NCBI GenBank assembly: GCA_047495785.1
Contig: JBLDXI010000017.1
Location: 2,790,001 to 2,854,000 of the forward strand
Reading direction: 5' to 3'
Origin: Lepidodermella squamata
Lineage: Eukaryota > Gastrotricha
DNA: 64,000 nt
How positions within the stretch are numbered: position 1 is the stretch's first letter; each line of letters starts with the position of its first letter. The position numbers were made by a program, and so were the translations under genes. Under the pieces are notes generated by a model that saw only the letters and a program-made list of their open reading frames with translations, ran no database searches and had not been told where the DNA came from. Shown piece by piece: positions 45,218-57,638 of this stretch.

Positions 45218-48200
45218 TCAATCTATTTCCTCGTTGACCAAAATGTTCAGTTTTCGGGTAGATTCTCTGACTGCAGCATAGAGGACCTCCCTTCTCGGGT
45301 CGTAGTTGACAGGCCGGTTTTGGAAATGAGCACAAATCGCAGCTACACTGGAAACTAAACCTTCAACAGCCTCTTGGAGGTTCAGATGGTCGGATGAAGT
45401 GTTCCCTTTGACATTATATCTCTTTTCGTTAGTGGCCGCGGGCGCTGATTCGTTCCATCGAAGCTTTGGCTTTCGTACAGGGGTTGAATCGACTGATCGA
45501 GGTGGCTCCTTAACCGGCTGAGCACTTACTGATCTTGTTAACTGCGCATTGATTTTGTCGGTCTTGTGAGACTTTTCCGAGAAAAAAGACCCTGACATTA
45601 GGGGCATTATTGTTGACGAAGTTCTGATCGCAAAGTCTTTGCTTCGACGAGTGTCACTCGACTTGGGCCGGCTCTTTAGTTGTATTGATTTTCTGAAGAT
45701 ACTGTTCCTAGAAGAAGGCTGATATTCGAATTTCCACACGAAAATACAGCTGAAACAGAGAATGAATGGAAAAAAGAATTTAACAACAAAATTGATCCTA
45801 ACCTGTCTGCTGAAATGGTCAAAAAGTGATTTTCAGCCAAGAATCTCACTCCATTGACCGCATCACCATGGCCTGTTGTCGATGCGAAAATTTTCTCCCC
45901 AACACTCTCACTGGTTTTATCGTCAAGATTGCTCCAAGGGTGCGCGACAAGCGAAATGGTTTTGTCTGAGCAAATCGTTACTAAAAAGTCTCCCATACAA
46001 GGGTCGTGGTCAAATTTTTTGATCTGATGGCTGATCTTACTGCTAGCATTTGACCCTAAGAACGATTGGAGAATTTTACCGGTTTCGATTTCAATTACCC
46101 GAATTTTCCTGTCGTGACAGGCCACTGCTAGTAGCTCCTGCGCAGAGTCGAGCATGAGGTCATAAGGGCAACAGGTCAAGCTAACGCTTCGATAATTAGG
46201 CGTTCGAAATCGAACAGAGAGACCTGCTGCTCCTTGCAAGAACCCGAACTCAGCTTCGTGAAATTTCAGCTGCTTGTCTTGGGCCGCAGAGATCAGCCAA
46301 CAAGCATCTACGTCTCGATCTCGGCCGCTCTGCGCAAAGCGGAGTGCACTGATGGTGCTAGAGTGACGCGAATTCAGCACTTGCAATTCAGAGTAATTGT
46401 TCGATGCGTTCAAAATGATCACTCTTCGAAAATCAGAGCCACTCAACGCAAGAAGTTGAGGCACCTCTACACCATTTGAAGATTCAAGCTTTGAATATGT
46501 TATCACACTTATTTCCTTCGCGTCTTGTTGCGACTCGTGTACTACGGAGAAATCAGCCAAGCTGTAAACACGAAGGTAGCCATTACGACATCCAACAGCC
46601 AGTTCCTTCCCATTCGGCCGGAAAACCAATCGAGACGCGAGCCATTTAGAAGTGGAGCATGCGCCGTTGGGACAAAGCGGGAGGTTAGGTGGTAGGCTCG
46701 GTTGCTTGGATAAGGGCACAGGACTGGCATGTAATAGGCTGCGATTTTTCGACAGCCGTTGCTTTGCATCCGGCGCCTCGTTTTCGTTGTGCTTTCTTAG
46801 GTTTTCTTCTAGTTTCTTGTCACAGAGAGCAGTGATATCAGCGTCATCACAAAATACTGTTTTGATCAAAGTTTGAGTTTCACTTTGCCAAAAGCGGATC
46901 GTTCCGTCGTTCGAACAAGTTGCGACTACACCAGGCATTTCTGATCCATCGATTTTCGGGCAAACCTGCGAAAAACCAGCTTAATATAAGCTATTTAAAG
47001 CGTTTAGATATTACATCGATATCTGTGATGGATGCGGCATGGAAGATTTGATGGGACAGAAGACGATAATCACGGAGATTCCAAACATAGATTGAATGGT
47101 TCGAGTAGCAGACCGCTAATGAATCACGAGTAAGAAAAGCCAAGGCTACAGCATCTGGGTATCGCTTTTTAGAGCTGCTGCCCGATTCCGGGTCTTCTTT
47201 TGTTTGGTTTCCAAGTTCATGGGGTATGAGATCCGGTTGCTCGAAGTAATTCAGGGATTCTGGGTCGAAAATTTTGACCGACCCGTTCGAACAAGCAGCG
47301 AATAACTTCCCATCAGTAGAATTAATGGTGAGGTCGAAAATCATTTTTGTCTCGTCTATTCTTCTTTCCGAAGATTCGATAAGTCGCCATCGAACAAGTC
47401 CAGGAGAAGCCGGTGGAGATAAACCGCCATTACCGCCGTCGTTTTGTGTTAGCCTTATTTGCCATAAAGCTCGTGCCGTAGCTGCTATTATCAGCTCATT
47501 ACTTACATGAGCCACAGCCGTAAAATCCTTGGTTGATATTGATCCTACCATTAAATTTATGTAGCAATCTATTTTTTTTCCGGGAAGCTGCGTTACCTAT
47601 CGGCGCTAGTGCTTCAAGGATCAAAGTGTTTTCTCGCGAATTTTCATATATCTGCCAGATTCGGGCAAATCGAACGCCAACTGTTATGAAATGGTTCGAA
47701 TCTGGCGAGAATGATATACCATTTATCTGGATTTCAACAATAATAAAATTGATATTTTGCGAACTAATATCAGAGTAACCTTTGAGGCTGTTTTTCCTGG
47801 AAAATGCTTCTTTTTCTGCTCAAGGTCCCATATAATAATAGACTGATCATTTTGATTGCCAACAGATACAAGATACTTTCCATTTGGAGAAAATGCCTGA
47901 GGAATAAATTCAAGGTGTTGAAAATGAAAATGTAAAAGTGTCTAACCAGAAGGGGAATGGCGAATTTATGTTCCGCGAATACAGCCAGCTCTACTTGAGT
48001 CGAAACATCCCAAACTCTAACAGCAGGATCGAGGCCACCCTGAAAACGATACGATTGGTTTTTTCATGACGCGAAAATAATCAATAGGAATACGGAGTAC
48101 CTCTCCTGCTGCGATCAATTGACCGGTCGATGAGAAAGCTAAAGAGATAATTTCGTTCCTTGAAGAACTGATAATATGATGCCGTTGTTGCAAGGTTGAA

Positions 48201-48505
48201 TCAGTTATGACTATGGTACACCCAGCAGTATACGCTAGCAATCCAGAATCCCGATGGCTAGCAAAAGCGGAGCCAACAGGAATAGTCAGGCCGAGTACAT
48301 GTTCCAATTTTACAGATCCTCCATCACTTCGGCTATTTGACATTTTCGAAAAGAATGCCGAATCAACGCGACGCGGGGCAGTCAAATCCAAGGGGCTGCG
48401 CTGAGGGAAGGATTCGCTGGCAGACGATGAGCTGTCTGAGCGAAAAGAAGGATCTATAGCCGATCGTGGCCTTAGAAGAGGCGGTGTTGATGGTTGTTGG
48501 TGCAT
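45218..48505 (-). CDS. MAPKBP1/WDR62-like WD40 scaffold, paralogue A, 989 aa
   Basis: Vertebrate MAPKBP1 and WDR62 are WD40 scaffolds for JNK signalling; WDR62 also works at spindle poles. Seven exons in phase: 48101-48505, 47947-48039, 47780-47896, 47597-47726, 47015-47544, 45803-46965, 45218-45749. The ATG at 48505 has A at -3. After about 65 Ser-rich residues comes VKLEHVLGLTIPVGSAFASH, matching the family's first blade, then two WD40 propellers (DPAVRVWDVSTQ, NDGTIRFWQSET, VACHDRKIRVIEIETGK, ISADSCIFVWKFE). The C-terminal extension is short, about 170 residues, and ends in a predicted helical module (LQEAVEGLVSSVAAICAHFQ). This paralogue has the shortest tail and has lost the intron seen before the second propeller in B and C. 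Confidence 0.9.
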
Positions 48506-49428
48506 CCTTGTATCAATGTAGTGCGGCCGAGGGGTAGTTAATAATTAATGGTTCCATAGCACCATTAATGAGAAAGTAGACCTACTATTTTGTTTATTTA
48601 TACTTGAGCAAAGGCCTTTTCAACTCACCCAATTTTCAAAACATATAGCTCTGTAATTAATAAGAATAGGAATTTCTATTACCCGGCTTTCTTTGCGGAG
48701 TTTTTATTCTGATGGTGTCATATTTTAATGTTCGACTTGTTCATACAGCGCGGCACCTCTCAAGAGATGTTGAAAAAAGCGCGAGAACACACAGCCGCAG
48801 ATCAAAGAGGATTTTTTTACGCGATCAGATCATCAATTTCTCTGTGGCAATCTCCCAGGACTGAAAAACGCAATGTTTTGTCTACCAGGCCGACCAGGAT
48901 GCAATGCGTTAGTGCAATAATTGTGAATGACAAAGTTTCAAAAAAGTTTCTGATTTATTTTCAAATTTGTATCTTTGTATAACACAGTAGTAATAGTAGA
49001 CAAAAGACGGTACTTTCGATCAAACGGCGTCTCTAACAAATGCCTAAAATACAACTCAATTTGACAAAACTAGACAAATGATTTGAGTGACCAAGAAAAA
49101 TACGATGTTGTCATGGCAGTGACAGCTTTATACCGGATAGAATTAAACCAAGCCAACTAAGGCTTAAATGATTGAAAGCAAATAATTAATAAAATCACTC
49201 CTACGGCAGTTTCATGCAACAACTTCACAAAATAATAACCGGTATCCTTATATTGAATCGGGTAGAATATATTTCTAGAAAGAGGTTCAACAGCAGTGAT
49301 GAGGCAGACATCGACAATCATGATGTGGGGAAAACGTTTCACCAACCGGGATTATTATTTTCTTCAGCTTTCTTCGCATCTCAAAAGAAAGCAAACGGCG
49401 AAATTTTAGTAGATGACCTTCATCGCTT
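48506..49428. other. Spacer between WDR62-like genes A and B
   Basis: About 920 bp containing the promoter of A and the 3' UTR of B. The plus-strand frame at 48728-48982 has no recognisable features. Confidence 0.5.
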
Positions 49429-52400
49429 CTACTGTTTCTTCTCGGTGAAAAGAGTTGACTCGAGGCATTCATCGAGTTCGCGACGAACTTGGTAAATGGC
49501 CTGCAGGACGTGTCGGCGCATGTTGACATCGCTAAGCGGCGAGCTGGCGAGCTCCTCCACAAGACGAACGCTCATTTCATGCAATTCATCAGCCATGGCA
49601 CCCATATCTCCCGACCTTCGACTCGGAGTGGCCACCACGTTCTCAGAAGGCGGAGGAGGCAGAGGCTTCGTTGGTGACATGCGAGCAACGTCCAGCTTAG
49701 TCGGCTGTTTCGGTTTCTTTTCCGGCTTAACAGCAGGCTTCAACGAAACCTCGGCTGTGCTTTTAACTGTCTCGATTTGGGGACCAGCTGCTTGTTGTTT
49801 TTCTGGTGAGTTCTTTTTCTTCCCAGGCTGTTCGATGCTAACCTTGGGTTCCAGCTTCTCTGCTACTGGCACTGGAGGAGCAATTGGCTCGACCGTTACA
49901 GCAGGCTGCGGTGCAACCGGAGCCTCAATCTTTTCGGGCGACGTCTCATTTTCGGCTGGTTTCGCCAAAATCTTTGCGTAAGATGCTAGACTAGCAGGCG
50001 GATTTGCTGCTGGCTTTGGCTGAAGATTCCCACTAGACAAGGCGGGGAAGTCGTCCGGGGAAGGCAACTTCTGGGTTTCCTTATCAGGAGACACCCGCGG
50101 CGAAGAAAAGAGTGGCGACATCGGTGGAGTGGGGTCTTCAACTGGCTTCACTAGAGGCGATGCCAAAGCTTCAGCAACTTTCTGTACCAACTTTTCTACC
50201 ACAGGTTTTACAGGTTCTTCGACCTTAGCAACTGGTTTCACAGGTTCAACAGGCTTTGACGTAGGAGATGCAGCTGTCGGCTCTGCAGGCTGTTTCAGTT
50301 CAACAGAAGTCTTAGGGACTTCGGTAGGCTTAGAATCCTTGCCCTTGCCTTTTGAAGCCTTACTAGCTTCGACAGTTGAAGGTTCCGGCTTGCTTTGCTG
50401 AATAGGAGCTTCAGCCTGCTTCAAAGCTGATGGCGAAGAAACTGTTTCGGCTGCCGGCTTAGTAGCCAAAACTTGCGTAGTCTCCTTAGCCTTTGGTTTA
50501 TCAACTTTAGCGCTGTCAGAGATTTCTGGCTTGACTTCAGGTGACTTTGGCGCCTCGGGAGTTGTGGGAGATTCTTTAGGCTTAGTTGGCGATATGGGTT
50601 TAGCTGTCTCCGGCGATTCTGATTCCGACTTTCTCTGCTTGCCCTTTTCTCCTTTTTCCGCCTTCGGTTGTTTTTCTTTCTTTTGCTTCTTTTCCTCCTT
50701 AACGGCGGCTTCCACAGCAGCTACGGGTTTAGCAGACGGAGCAACAGCCTCAACTGGAGTATTTGGAGGCGGAGCAACAGCTTCGACTGGTGACTTTGCT
50801 GCCGGAGCAACGGCTTCCTTCTTGGGCTTCTTTTCCTCCTTCACTGCTTCTTCAGTAGCCGAGGGCTTTACAGCCGGTGCTACAGCTTCGACTGAAGTCT
50901 TTGCAGGAGATTCTTTCTTTAGTTTTTCCTCCTTAACGGTGGCTTCTACAGCAGCAGCGGGCTTAGCAGCCGGAGCAACGGCTTCCTTCTTGGGCTTCTT
51001 TTCCTCCTTCACTGCTTCTTCAGTAGCTGAGGGCTTTACAGCCGGTGCTACAGCTTCGACTGAAGTCTTTGCAGGAGATTCTTTCTTTGGCTTTTCCTCC
51101 TCAGCAGCAGCGGGCTTAGCGGCCGGAGAAACAGCTTCGACTGTAGACTTTGCTGCCGGAGCAACAGCTTCCTTCTTTTGCTTCTTCCCCTCCTTAACAG
51201 CGGCTTCTGGAGCAGCCGCGGGCTTTACAGCCGGAGCAACAGCTTCGACTGGGGTCTTTGTTTCCGGGGCAACAGTCTCCTTCTTGGGCTTCTTTACCTC
51301 CTTAACGGCTTCTGCGGGCTTTGCAACCGGAGTAGCAGCTTCGACTGGAGTATTTGGAGGCGGAGCAACAGCTTCGACTGGTGACTTTGCTGCCGGAGCA
51401 GCGGATTCCTTCTTCGACTTCTTTTCCTCTTTAACGGCTTCTGCGGGCTTTACAGCCGGAGCTACAGCTTCAACTGGGGTCTTTGCTGCCGGAGCAACAG
51501 TCTCCTTCTTCTTGTCCTCCTTAACAGTGGCTTCTACAGCAACTGTGGGCTTTGCAACGGGAGCAACAGCTTCGACCGAAGTTTTTGCAGCTTCAACTGT
51601 AGGCGCCACTGTGAGGACTACCCACGGATCATCAATCGGAGTCCGAGATGTTGTAACTGAGGAGTCTGATTTATCCGACTTCTTTCCCTCCGATTTCTTC
51701 TCAGACTTCTTGACAGCGGGAGTTTCCTGAATAGGTTTCTCCTCAACAACAGGGCTTGTAGAAGAAGTCGAGTTATTTTTCGAACGCTCACTATTCGCGC
51801 TTGGAGTTCGACTCTGCTTTTTTGCTGCCAGCGATTTCTGCTCTGTCGGCGAACCCTTGTCCGAACCGTTGGAGGTCTGTCGAGTCATGCACGCTGCTCT
51901 TTTTTGTTCAAGCTGTTCGATCGAAGGTGCTTTCCAGACGAAAATGCAACCGTCAGTAGCTACCGTAATGAAGCGCTGCGAAGACGGCAAAAACTTCAAA
52001 GCTGACATTTGTTCGCTGTGACCTGATGTCGTAGCTACCAGACGATCGTGCGAGCTGCGGTCTTTTTTAACGTCCCAAGCGCGATACGCCAGGGAAATTG
52101 ATTTATCAGAGCAGATTGTTGCCAACAAGCTACCAGTCGAGTCGACGCTAAAGCGCTTCAGCGTACCATCGTTGGTACCAGCGCCGGCATAGCTGCTAAT
52201 TGGCTCATTGCTACTAGTTGCTGAAAGGTCGTAGATTCGAACCATGCGATCGTGGCAAGCAACAGCCAGAGTTGCTTGCTTTTCGTTGATTTCTAAATCA
52301 TGCGGCGAGCATGGGAGAACAATTTGCCGGCCGTCGTCGAACTTTCCAATCTCTGACTCGGCCACCTTAGCTGTATGGATGCGGACTGATTTGTCCTGAG

Positions 52401-54282
52401 ATGATGAAATCAGCTGAAGTTCGCCTTTAATCTGAGCGAAACGTAGGCCGTTGATAGCACTTGACTGAAGTGACTTCAAATTCTGATGAATCGAGTACTT
52501 TTTGTCGACGTTAAAGATCGAGATAAAGCCATCACAGCCTCCCGAAGCGAGGAGTCTAACGTTAGGTACCCGTGAGAATTCAAGAGCTAAGACGCTCGAG
52601 CTGTGACCAGCGGCTGGCGGTTCGGCGGGTTTAGGAGTCGAAAATTTGCCGAAATTAGCCAGGTCGAAAACGCGAACACGCCCGTCGCGAAAACCAGCCG
52701 CTAGCTCACGGCCATTCGGGTTGAATGCGATGCACGTAGCAACGCTAGAGCTATCGGGCTCCTGCTTGTTGTTCTGAAGCTCGACGAGATCGGCACAATA
52801 AATCACGTCGTATAATTCCTTAAAATGTTAAATCCAACTTAAAAATCGGAAAACAACAAAGAAATCATGCTTACAAAATCAGGTTTCGCATCAACTGGTT
52901 TCCAAATACGAATTGTGCCGTCATTAGCGCATGTTGCAAAGCTGTTTTTCGGCAGAATTGGGTGATCCACGTTAGGGTAAACGTCAAGGCCGAGAATACG
53001 GCAAGCGTGGAAGTGCCAAGATGCTACCTTAGTCACATTGGCCAAGTTGGCAACGTTCCAAACGTAAATCGATCGGTCCGAATAAAGAGCCGCAAGTCGA
53101 TTGTTACCCATCCAAGCGAGTGCAATTGTATCAGGATGAACGCTGACTTCAGCAGCATGCTCTTCATTCACTGCAACTTTCTTATCGCTAAGGATGTTGT
53201 CGCTACGATGCGGTTTAGGCAGGGTGCCCTGCTCGACGTCGACCAATGATTTAGCGCCGACGACTTTAATGGTACCATTTCCGCAGCCGACGAATAAATG
53301 CCCGGCTCCGTCGGTTGCTAGGGCGAAGACGTGCTTAGCGTCATCGAGCAACTTCTCCTTAGAACGCAAAACCCATCTTTCCCTGCGTTCCTTTCCATTC
53401 CCGTTCTTCGTGGCTTCGGCCGAAAACTTGCAAAGCGACTTGCCGTAAGCCGCGATAGCGTGATTGGCGTCGGCGTAGATTGCATCCGAAAATGATCGTT
53501 TTGCAATCGCGCCATTCGGCACGACGCCCTTGAGGAAATACCGACCTTCGCGTTCTTCCTCAATGTACCAAAACTTGGCATGTCCCTTGCCAACGGTTAG
53601 GAAGTGCTGCGAGTCAGCAGCGTTCGGAAAAACGACGGCATGAACTTCGGCCGTGTTTTTCGTCGAGGTGATGCGCTCACGCTTGCGCCAGCTCCAAACG
53701 TTGATCGTGTTGTCGAAGTGATTTCCGACTGAAATCAAGTACTTGTCGTCCGGCGAGAACGCGACGAATGGGATGGCATTGTCATGTCCGTCAAAGTGGG
53801 CATACTGCTGTCCTGTAGCGACTTCCCAGATGCGAACCGACGGCTTGTGGCCACTCTAAAAAAAATCAAACCAAAATCAAATTTTAATTTAATTTTAAAG
53901 CTCACCTCTCCTGAAGCAATAAATTTTCCATCGTTGGAAAAAGCAAGAGCGACGACTTCCTTCTTGGACAGGTTGATAATTCGCGACTGAGTTCCAAGCT
54001 TGGAATCGACTACGACAACAATGCATCTATTTTTCAATATATTATTTCCATATTCATATGCTGGCGATGACTTTGAAAACTAACCCGGCAGAATAGGCGA
54101 GTAGACCCGAGGCTCGGTGGCTCACAAAGGCGGCGTTCGAGGCAGATGTAGTGCCCGTCGCAAACTCGCAAATCAATTGCTATTCGTTCAGAACAAAATA
54201 ATGAATAGAGCTGTAAAAAAGGCGTTAAAATTCATACCTGATTCGGCGAGTTTTCCGGATTGCCGCCACCCTGTGGAGCCAT
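49429..54282 (-). CDS. MAPKBP1/WDR62-like WD40 scaffold, paralogue B, with a Lys/Ala/Pro repeat tail, 1,543 aa
   Basis: Five exons in phase: 54238-54282, 54085-54179, 53906-54026, 52875-53855, 49429-52818. The ATG at 54282 (AACATGG) is strong. WD40 blades match the family: RASGLLAYSAG, GHKPSVRIWEVATGQQ, DRSIYVWNVANLANVTKVAS, NDGTIRIWKP, VACHDRMVRIYDL, TDGCIFVWKAP. The family's conserved phase-2 intron before CIFVW is missing. From about residue 720 the protein becomes a long low-complexity region rich in Lys, Ala, Pro, Glu and Val with tandem repeats (50660-51600), then a Ser/Pro-rich stretch, and ends with a helical module (LVEELASSPLSDVNMRRHVL). The basic repeats resemble microtubule-associated protein repeats, but microtubule binding is only inferred. 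Confidence 0.9.
50660..51600 (-). repeat. Tandem Lys/Ala/Pro/Glu repeat array within WDR62-like gene B
   Basis: Variants of VEAVAPAxKxxVEA and EEKKPKKEAVAPAAK recur more than ten times. Two 120-bp blocks, 50801-50920 and 50969-51088, differ at one base that I can see; their start-to-start distance is 168 bp. Another 57-bp stretch is identical at 50753-50809 and 51344-51400. Such identity implies recent unequal exchange or gene conversion. All units keep the reading frame. Confidence 0.9.
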
Positions 54283-55521
54283 GTTACCAATTTTTGAAAG
54301 TAATTTCCCTATAGTTATTAATTAAACACTGCAATTGTAGATAATTTTATATGTTTCCACTGCATGTAAACTCAACCTAGTCAATTTATGTGCAACATAA
54401 AGCAGCGGTGTGTATAGATGCAGTAACGTTCACCTATATACGCAATAGACATTATTATTTTTTCTATGAGATATACCAATCACGGCCAAATAGAACTTAC
54501 ATGGGTGCGTTAGGGGTAAACGCGCAGGGTGAAAGTCATCATGGCTATTAATATAACGTATAGGAAACCCTGAAGCGCACCCAACCACCGGCGCAATGTT
54601 TAGCCGAACGGAATGAAAAAACGTAGGAATTCCCATAGATAGCGGTATAATATGAAACGCCATTCGCGCGCTCATAAAATATTATGAGGATATAACACCG
54701 TTAAATACGTTCAAGTGTACCATGTGTTCCCGATGATGTGATGAAAAAACGTGCCGCATTTTTTGGCTATATCTGAATAGCTGCCTCCTAGTTTTTGCCT
54801 CCCTCCATTTACCGCTTTGGGCGGATATGAATGTTTTTAGCAATATTATTATTATTATTATTATAACTAGAGCTTGTAGCGGCATGATCGCATTGTTCCT
54901 CTATCATCGGTTGCTTTACAACGTACAGATCCTTCATATGTTCGCTTGCTGAAATGTTACGCAATGAAATATAACGGCGATGTCAACAAAATTCGGCGTA
55001 AAAAACTGGTTATGATTTTTACCATTTTTTTTATACGGGAAATGCCTTGCCAAAGATCATCGTTGAATGCTCGCTGCTACAGACATTTATCGTAATGCGC
55101 ATTTCGGTTCTTGCGCGCATTGTAAGTTTTTTAGTCCGAAAAAAACGATTTCCGCGTACATTCGGCTGTAGCATCTCATTCAACGCGCCTACTTCGGACA
55201 GAAAATTGTATTATTTTTCAGCGACCGAAACATGATTCTTCTCGTATCACCCAACTATTTACATTTACAATATATTGTATCAAAAATATGCTGCTCATTT
55301 GGCACACGGAAACCGTTTCAGACTTATTTTATTCCGAGTGCAATCTGCTGTGAAAGTGATCTTTGAAATAAAATCAAGACGCCAGACTTGATCATCAGCT
55401 GTTTCGTAGCTGGTCTAACCACAAGCAGTCGGGCGCGTGGGGGTCGCGTGCCATGTGATGGTTCATCACAGAATCAGTCCGAGCAAATGAAATTAATAAC
55501 ATAAAACGTCTTTATTTTGAA
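54283..55521. other. Shared upstream region of WDR62-like gene B and the TPR gene
   Basis: About 1.2 kb between divergent genes, presumably with both promoters. It contains an ATT trinucleotide run (about 54843-54864). No coding exon is seen. Confidence 0.55.
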
Positions 55522-56241
55522 ATGCTTGACAAAAACGACGTAGCTCCCGACCTGTCGCTGTCTGCAGAATTCAAGGCGCTTGCAGATCAGTCTTTCGACA
55601 ACGGCGACTTCGAAAAGGCATCAGAATTATACAGCCAAGCGATAGCAGCGAATCCGACCGATTGCAAACTTTATGGCAATCGATCTCTTTGTTATTTTAA
55701 TCTACACAATTTCGCAGATGCATTGCTAGGTTTTTCTTTCAAGTTTTTTTCGGTATTACTTGATTCAGCTTGCAATTCGCTAGATGCTGATAAATCCCTT
55801 GAGATTAATCCTCGATATCTCAAAGGTCACGTTCGACGATTTAGAAGCCTGTACAAGCTCGGCCGTGTCGATGAAGGCGATCAGTGCTTTGAGGAGGTTT
55901 GCCGGTTGTTTCCAGACCAACAGGTACTGTCATTAAATTTCTCCTTCAAATAGTTTTACCCAACTTCTTAATTTCAGGATGAAATCGCTGGTGTCAGACT
56001 AACCGGACTGATGGAACCTGTTAGTCACGAGCATCACGAGCATCACGAGAATCGTGGCTTGGTTCAAAAATTGACCTCATTTTTTGGCTGCAGCCCCGCC
56101 GGGAAGAGCAGCCACGATGACCGTGATTCAGATTCTGCCGATGATACCGAAGACACCCGGGTTATAACCAGCCAGGATGAAATCGAAACAACTCACGAAT
56201 CTTGCGCGATTCGAAAGCGTGACACCCACCATTCTGATTGA
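55522..56241 (+). CDS. Small TPR-repeat protein, 203 aa, family uncertain
   Basis: Three exons in phase: 55522-55729, 55784-55923, 55978-56241, with introns of 54 bp. Residues 13-115 form three tetratricopeptide repeats: FKALADQSFDNGDFEKASEL then YSQAI, a second with NRSLCYFNLHNFADALLDAD, and a third with LKGHVRRFRSLYKLGRVDEG. Such TPR units resemble Hsp70/Hsp90 co-chaperones and related adaptors, which bind C-terminal peptides of partners. The C-terminal third is different: a His/Glu cluster (HEHHEHHE), a short hydrophobic stretch (LTSFFGC) and an acidic Asp/Ser tail. I do not recognise a specific orthologue. A polyadenylation signal follows at 56257. It lies between two members of the WDR62-like array, on the other strand. 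Confidence 0.8.
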
Positions 56242-57638
56242 AATTGTTTTAACACCAATAAAAAAAGGTTCAATAATTTCTCATCTGCACGTTTTTATTT
56301 TCCATTTCAACAACAGAGAGGCGTTACATGAATTTGAAAGCCAGCTCTGGACCGATGCCACGTAATACAGGTTTTATATTTTACTTTTCCAAATATAGGC
56401 GTTTATAACAACCGCAAAAGGCGCGTTATATCGACATCACTGATAGAATATAATCGCGTATCATTTTATAGATAGATGCAGGAAGATTTCGCAATTGAAA
56501 AAAAAATTACGCTATCAACTTTGTTCGTCGGTGTGTACTCTTGAAGTGGGGCAATCATAGGTATATATGATAAACAAAAATTTTGTCACACCATACAAGT
56601 TTGGCGAAATGAAAACGCTGATTTTCAGCCCCGAGTTTCTTTTTGTTCATCGTGCAGTTCGGTTCAAACAAACTCAAAATAACAACTGAGGCCTAGACGA
56701 AGTAGTAGTCATAGTAGAAAAGTTTGTTCTGATGTCGTGTGTAAGAAGCAAAGGTTACTGAATCAATGGGTTTATTTGCCGTAGGTCCGGTGTTTGTGTA
56801 CGTAACCCAGGAGGGAATGATGAGCAGAGGCAGACAGGCAGGCGTAAAGCGGGCTACAAACAAAAGAGCGCGGTTCTCGGACAAAAACGAGGCGAGAGAG
56901 GGTGCACTGGAGATCAGCGCCAGAAAGTAGGATGGGCTCGTCAGAATGTTTTAGCGGAGTCACGTAAACAACCTCGACACAAAAACAACTAGTAGTTGCC
57001 ATGAAAAAAGCAGCTCAACACAGACTTATTACTATTAGGCACTGAGACAACGTGCAGGCACCATTGTTTTTCTGATGGATTTGTCTAGAGAATAGCAGAA
57101 CCAAGCGAAGAGAAAGAGAGAGACATGAAGCGCGATTTGTATCTCAAATGTGATAATTTCATTTTTTTACTGAAGAATGAACTGTTTATTGTCTCGTGTC
57201 ATGCCTTTAGGGAGTACAATACAGCGACAGCATTGGCACAGACCGCGCGACCTTGTCAAAAGCGCCTCTTTGAATTATCATCAACATCATGAGGAAGTTG
57301 GTAGGTGCATAAGTAAATGAACGCAAATAAATGATTGCCATTCTCGAAATTTTTATCAAATAAAAAAACATTTTTTATATTAGCGCGCGTATAATTATCA
57401 TTGCTAATAGTTGATTTTTTTTCATCATGTAAAATAAAGGTGGAAGCAAAGAACGAATCGCTCGCTTGTGTAATAATAATAATAATAATATACCTGTTTT
57501 ATTCGGAGAACAAAAAAATGCATCTTTATCATCAGAACGAAATAATGTTATGTGCGACTCATCAAGATTTCGACAACCAGCAGTCGGTTCAAATAATAGT
57601 AGGAAATAGTAGCAATAATACTTGAATAGTTCAGAAAT
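56242..57638. other. Intergenic region between the TPR gene and WDR62-like gene C
   Basis: About 1.4 kb holding both 3' ends. It contains an AAT trinucleotide run near 57472-57489. A possible minus-strand AATAAA for gene C lies at 57498-57503. No gene is supported. Confidence 0.55.
56257..56262 (+). terminator. Polyadenylation signal of the TPR gene
   Basis: AATAAA 15 bases after the TPR gene stop codon. Confidence 0.7.

Noticed and set aside
50531-51730. A 399-codon plus-strand open frame rich in Thr, Ser, Gly and Ala
   Set aside because: It is the antisense shadow of the Lys/Ala/Pro repeats of WDR62-like gene B; repeat composition keeps it open and it has no splice or start context.
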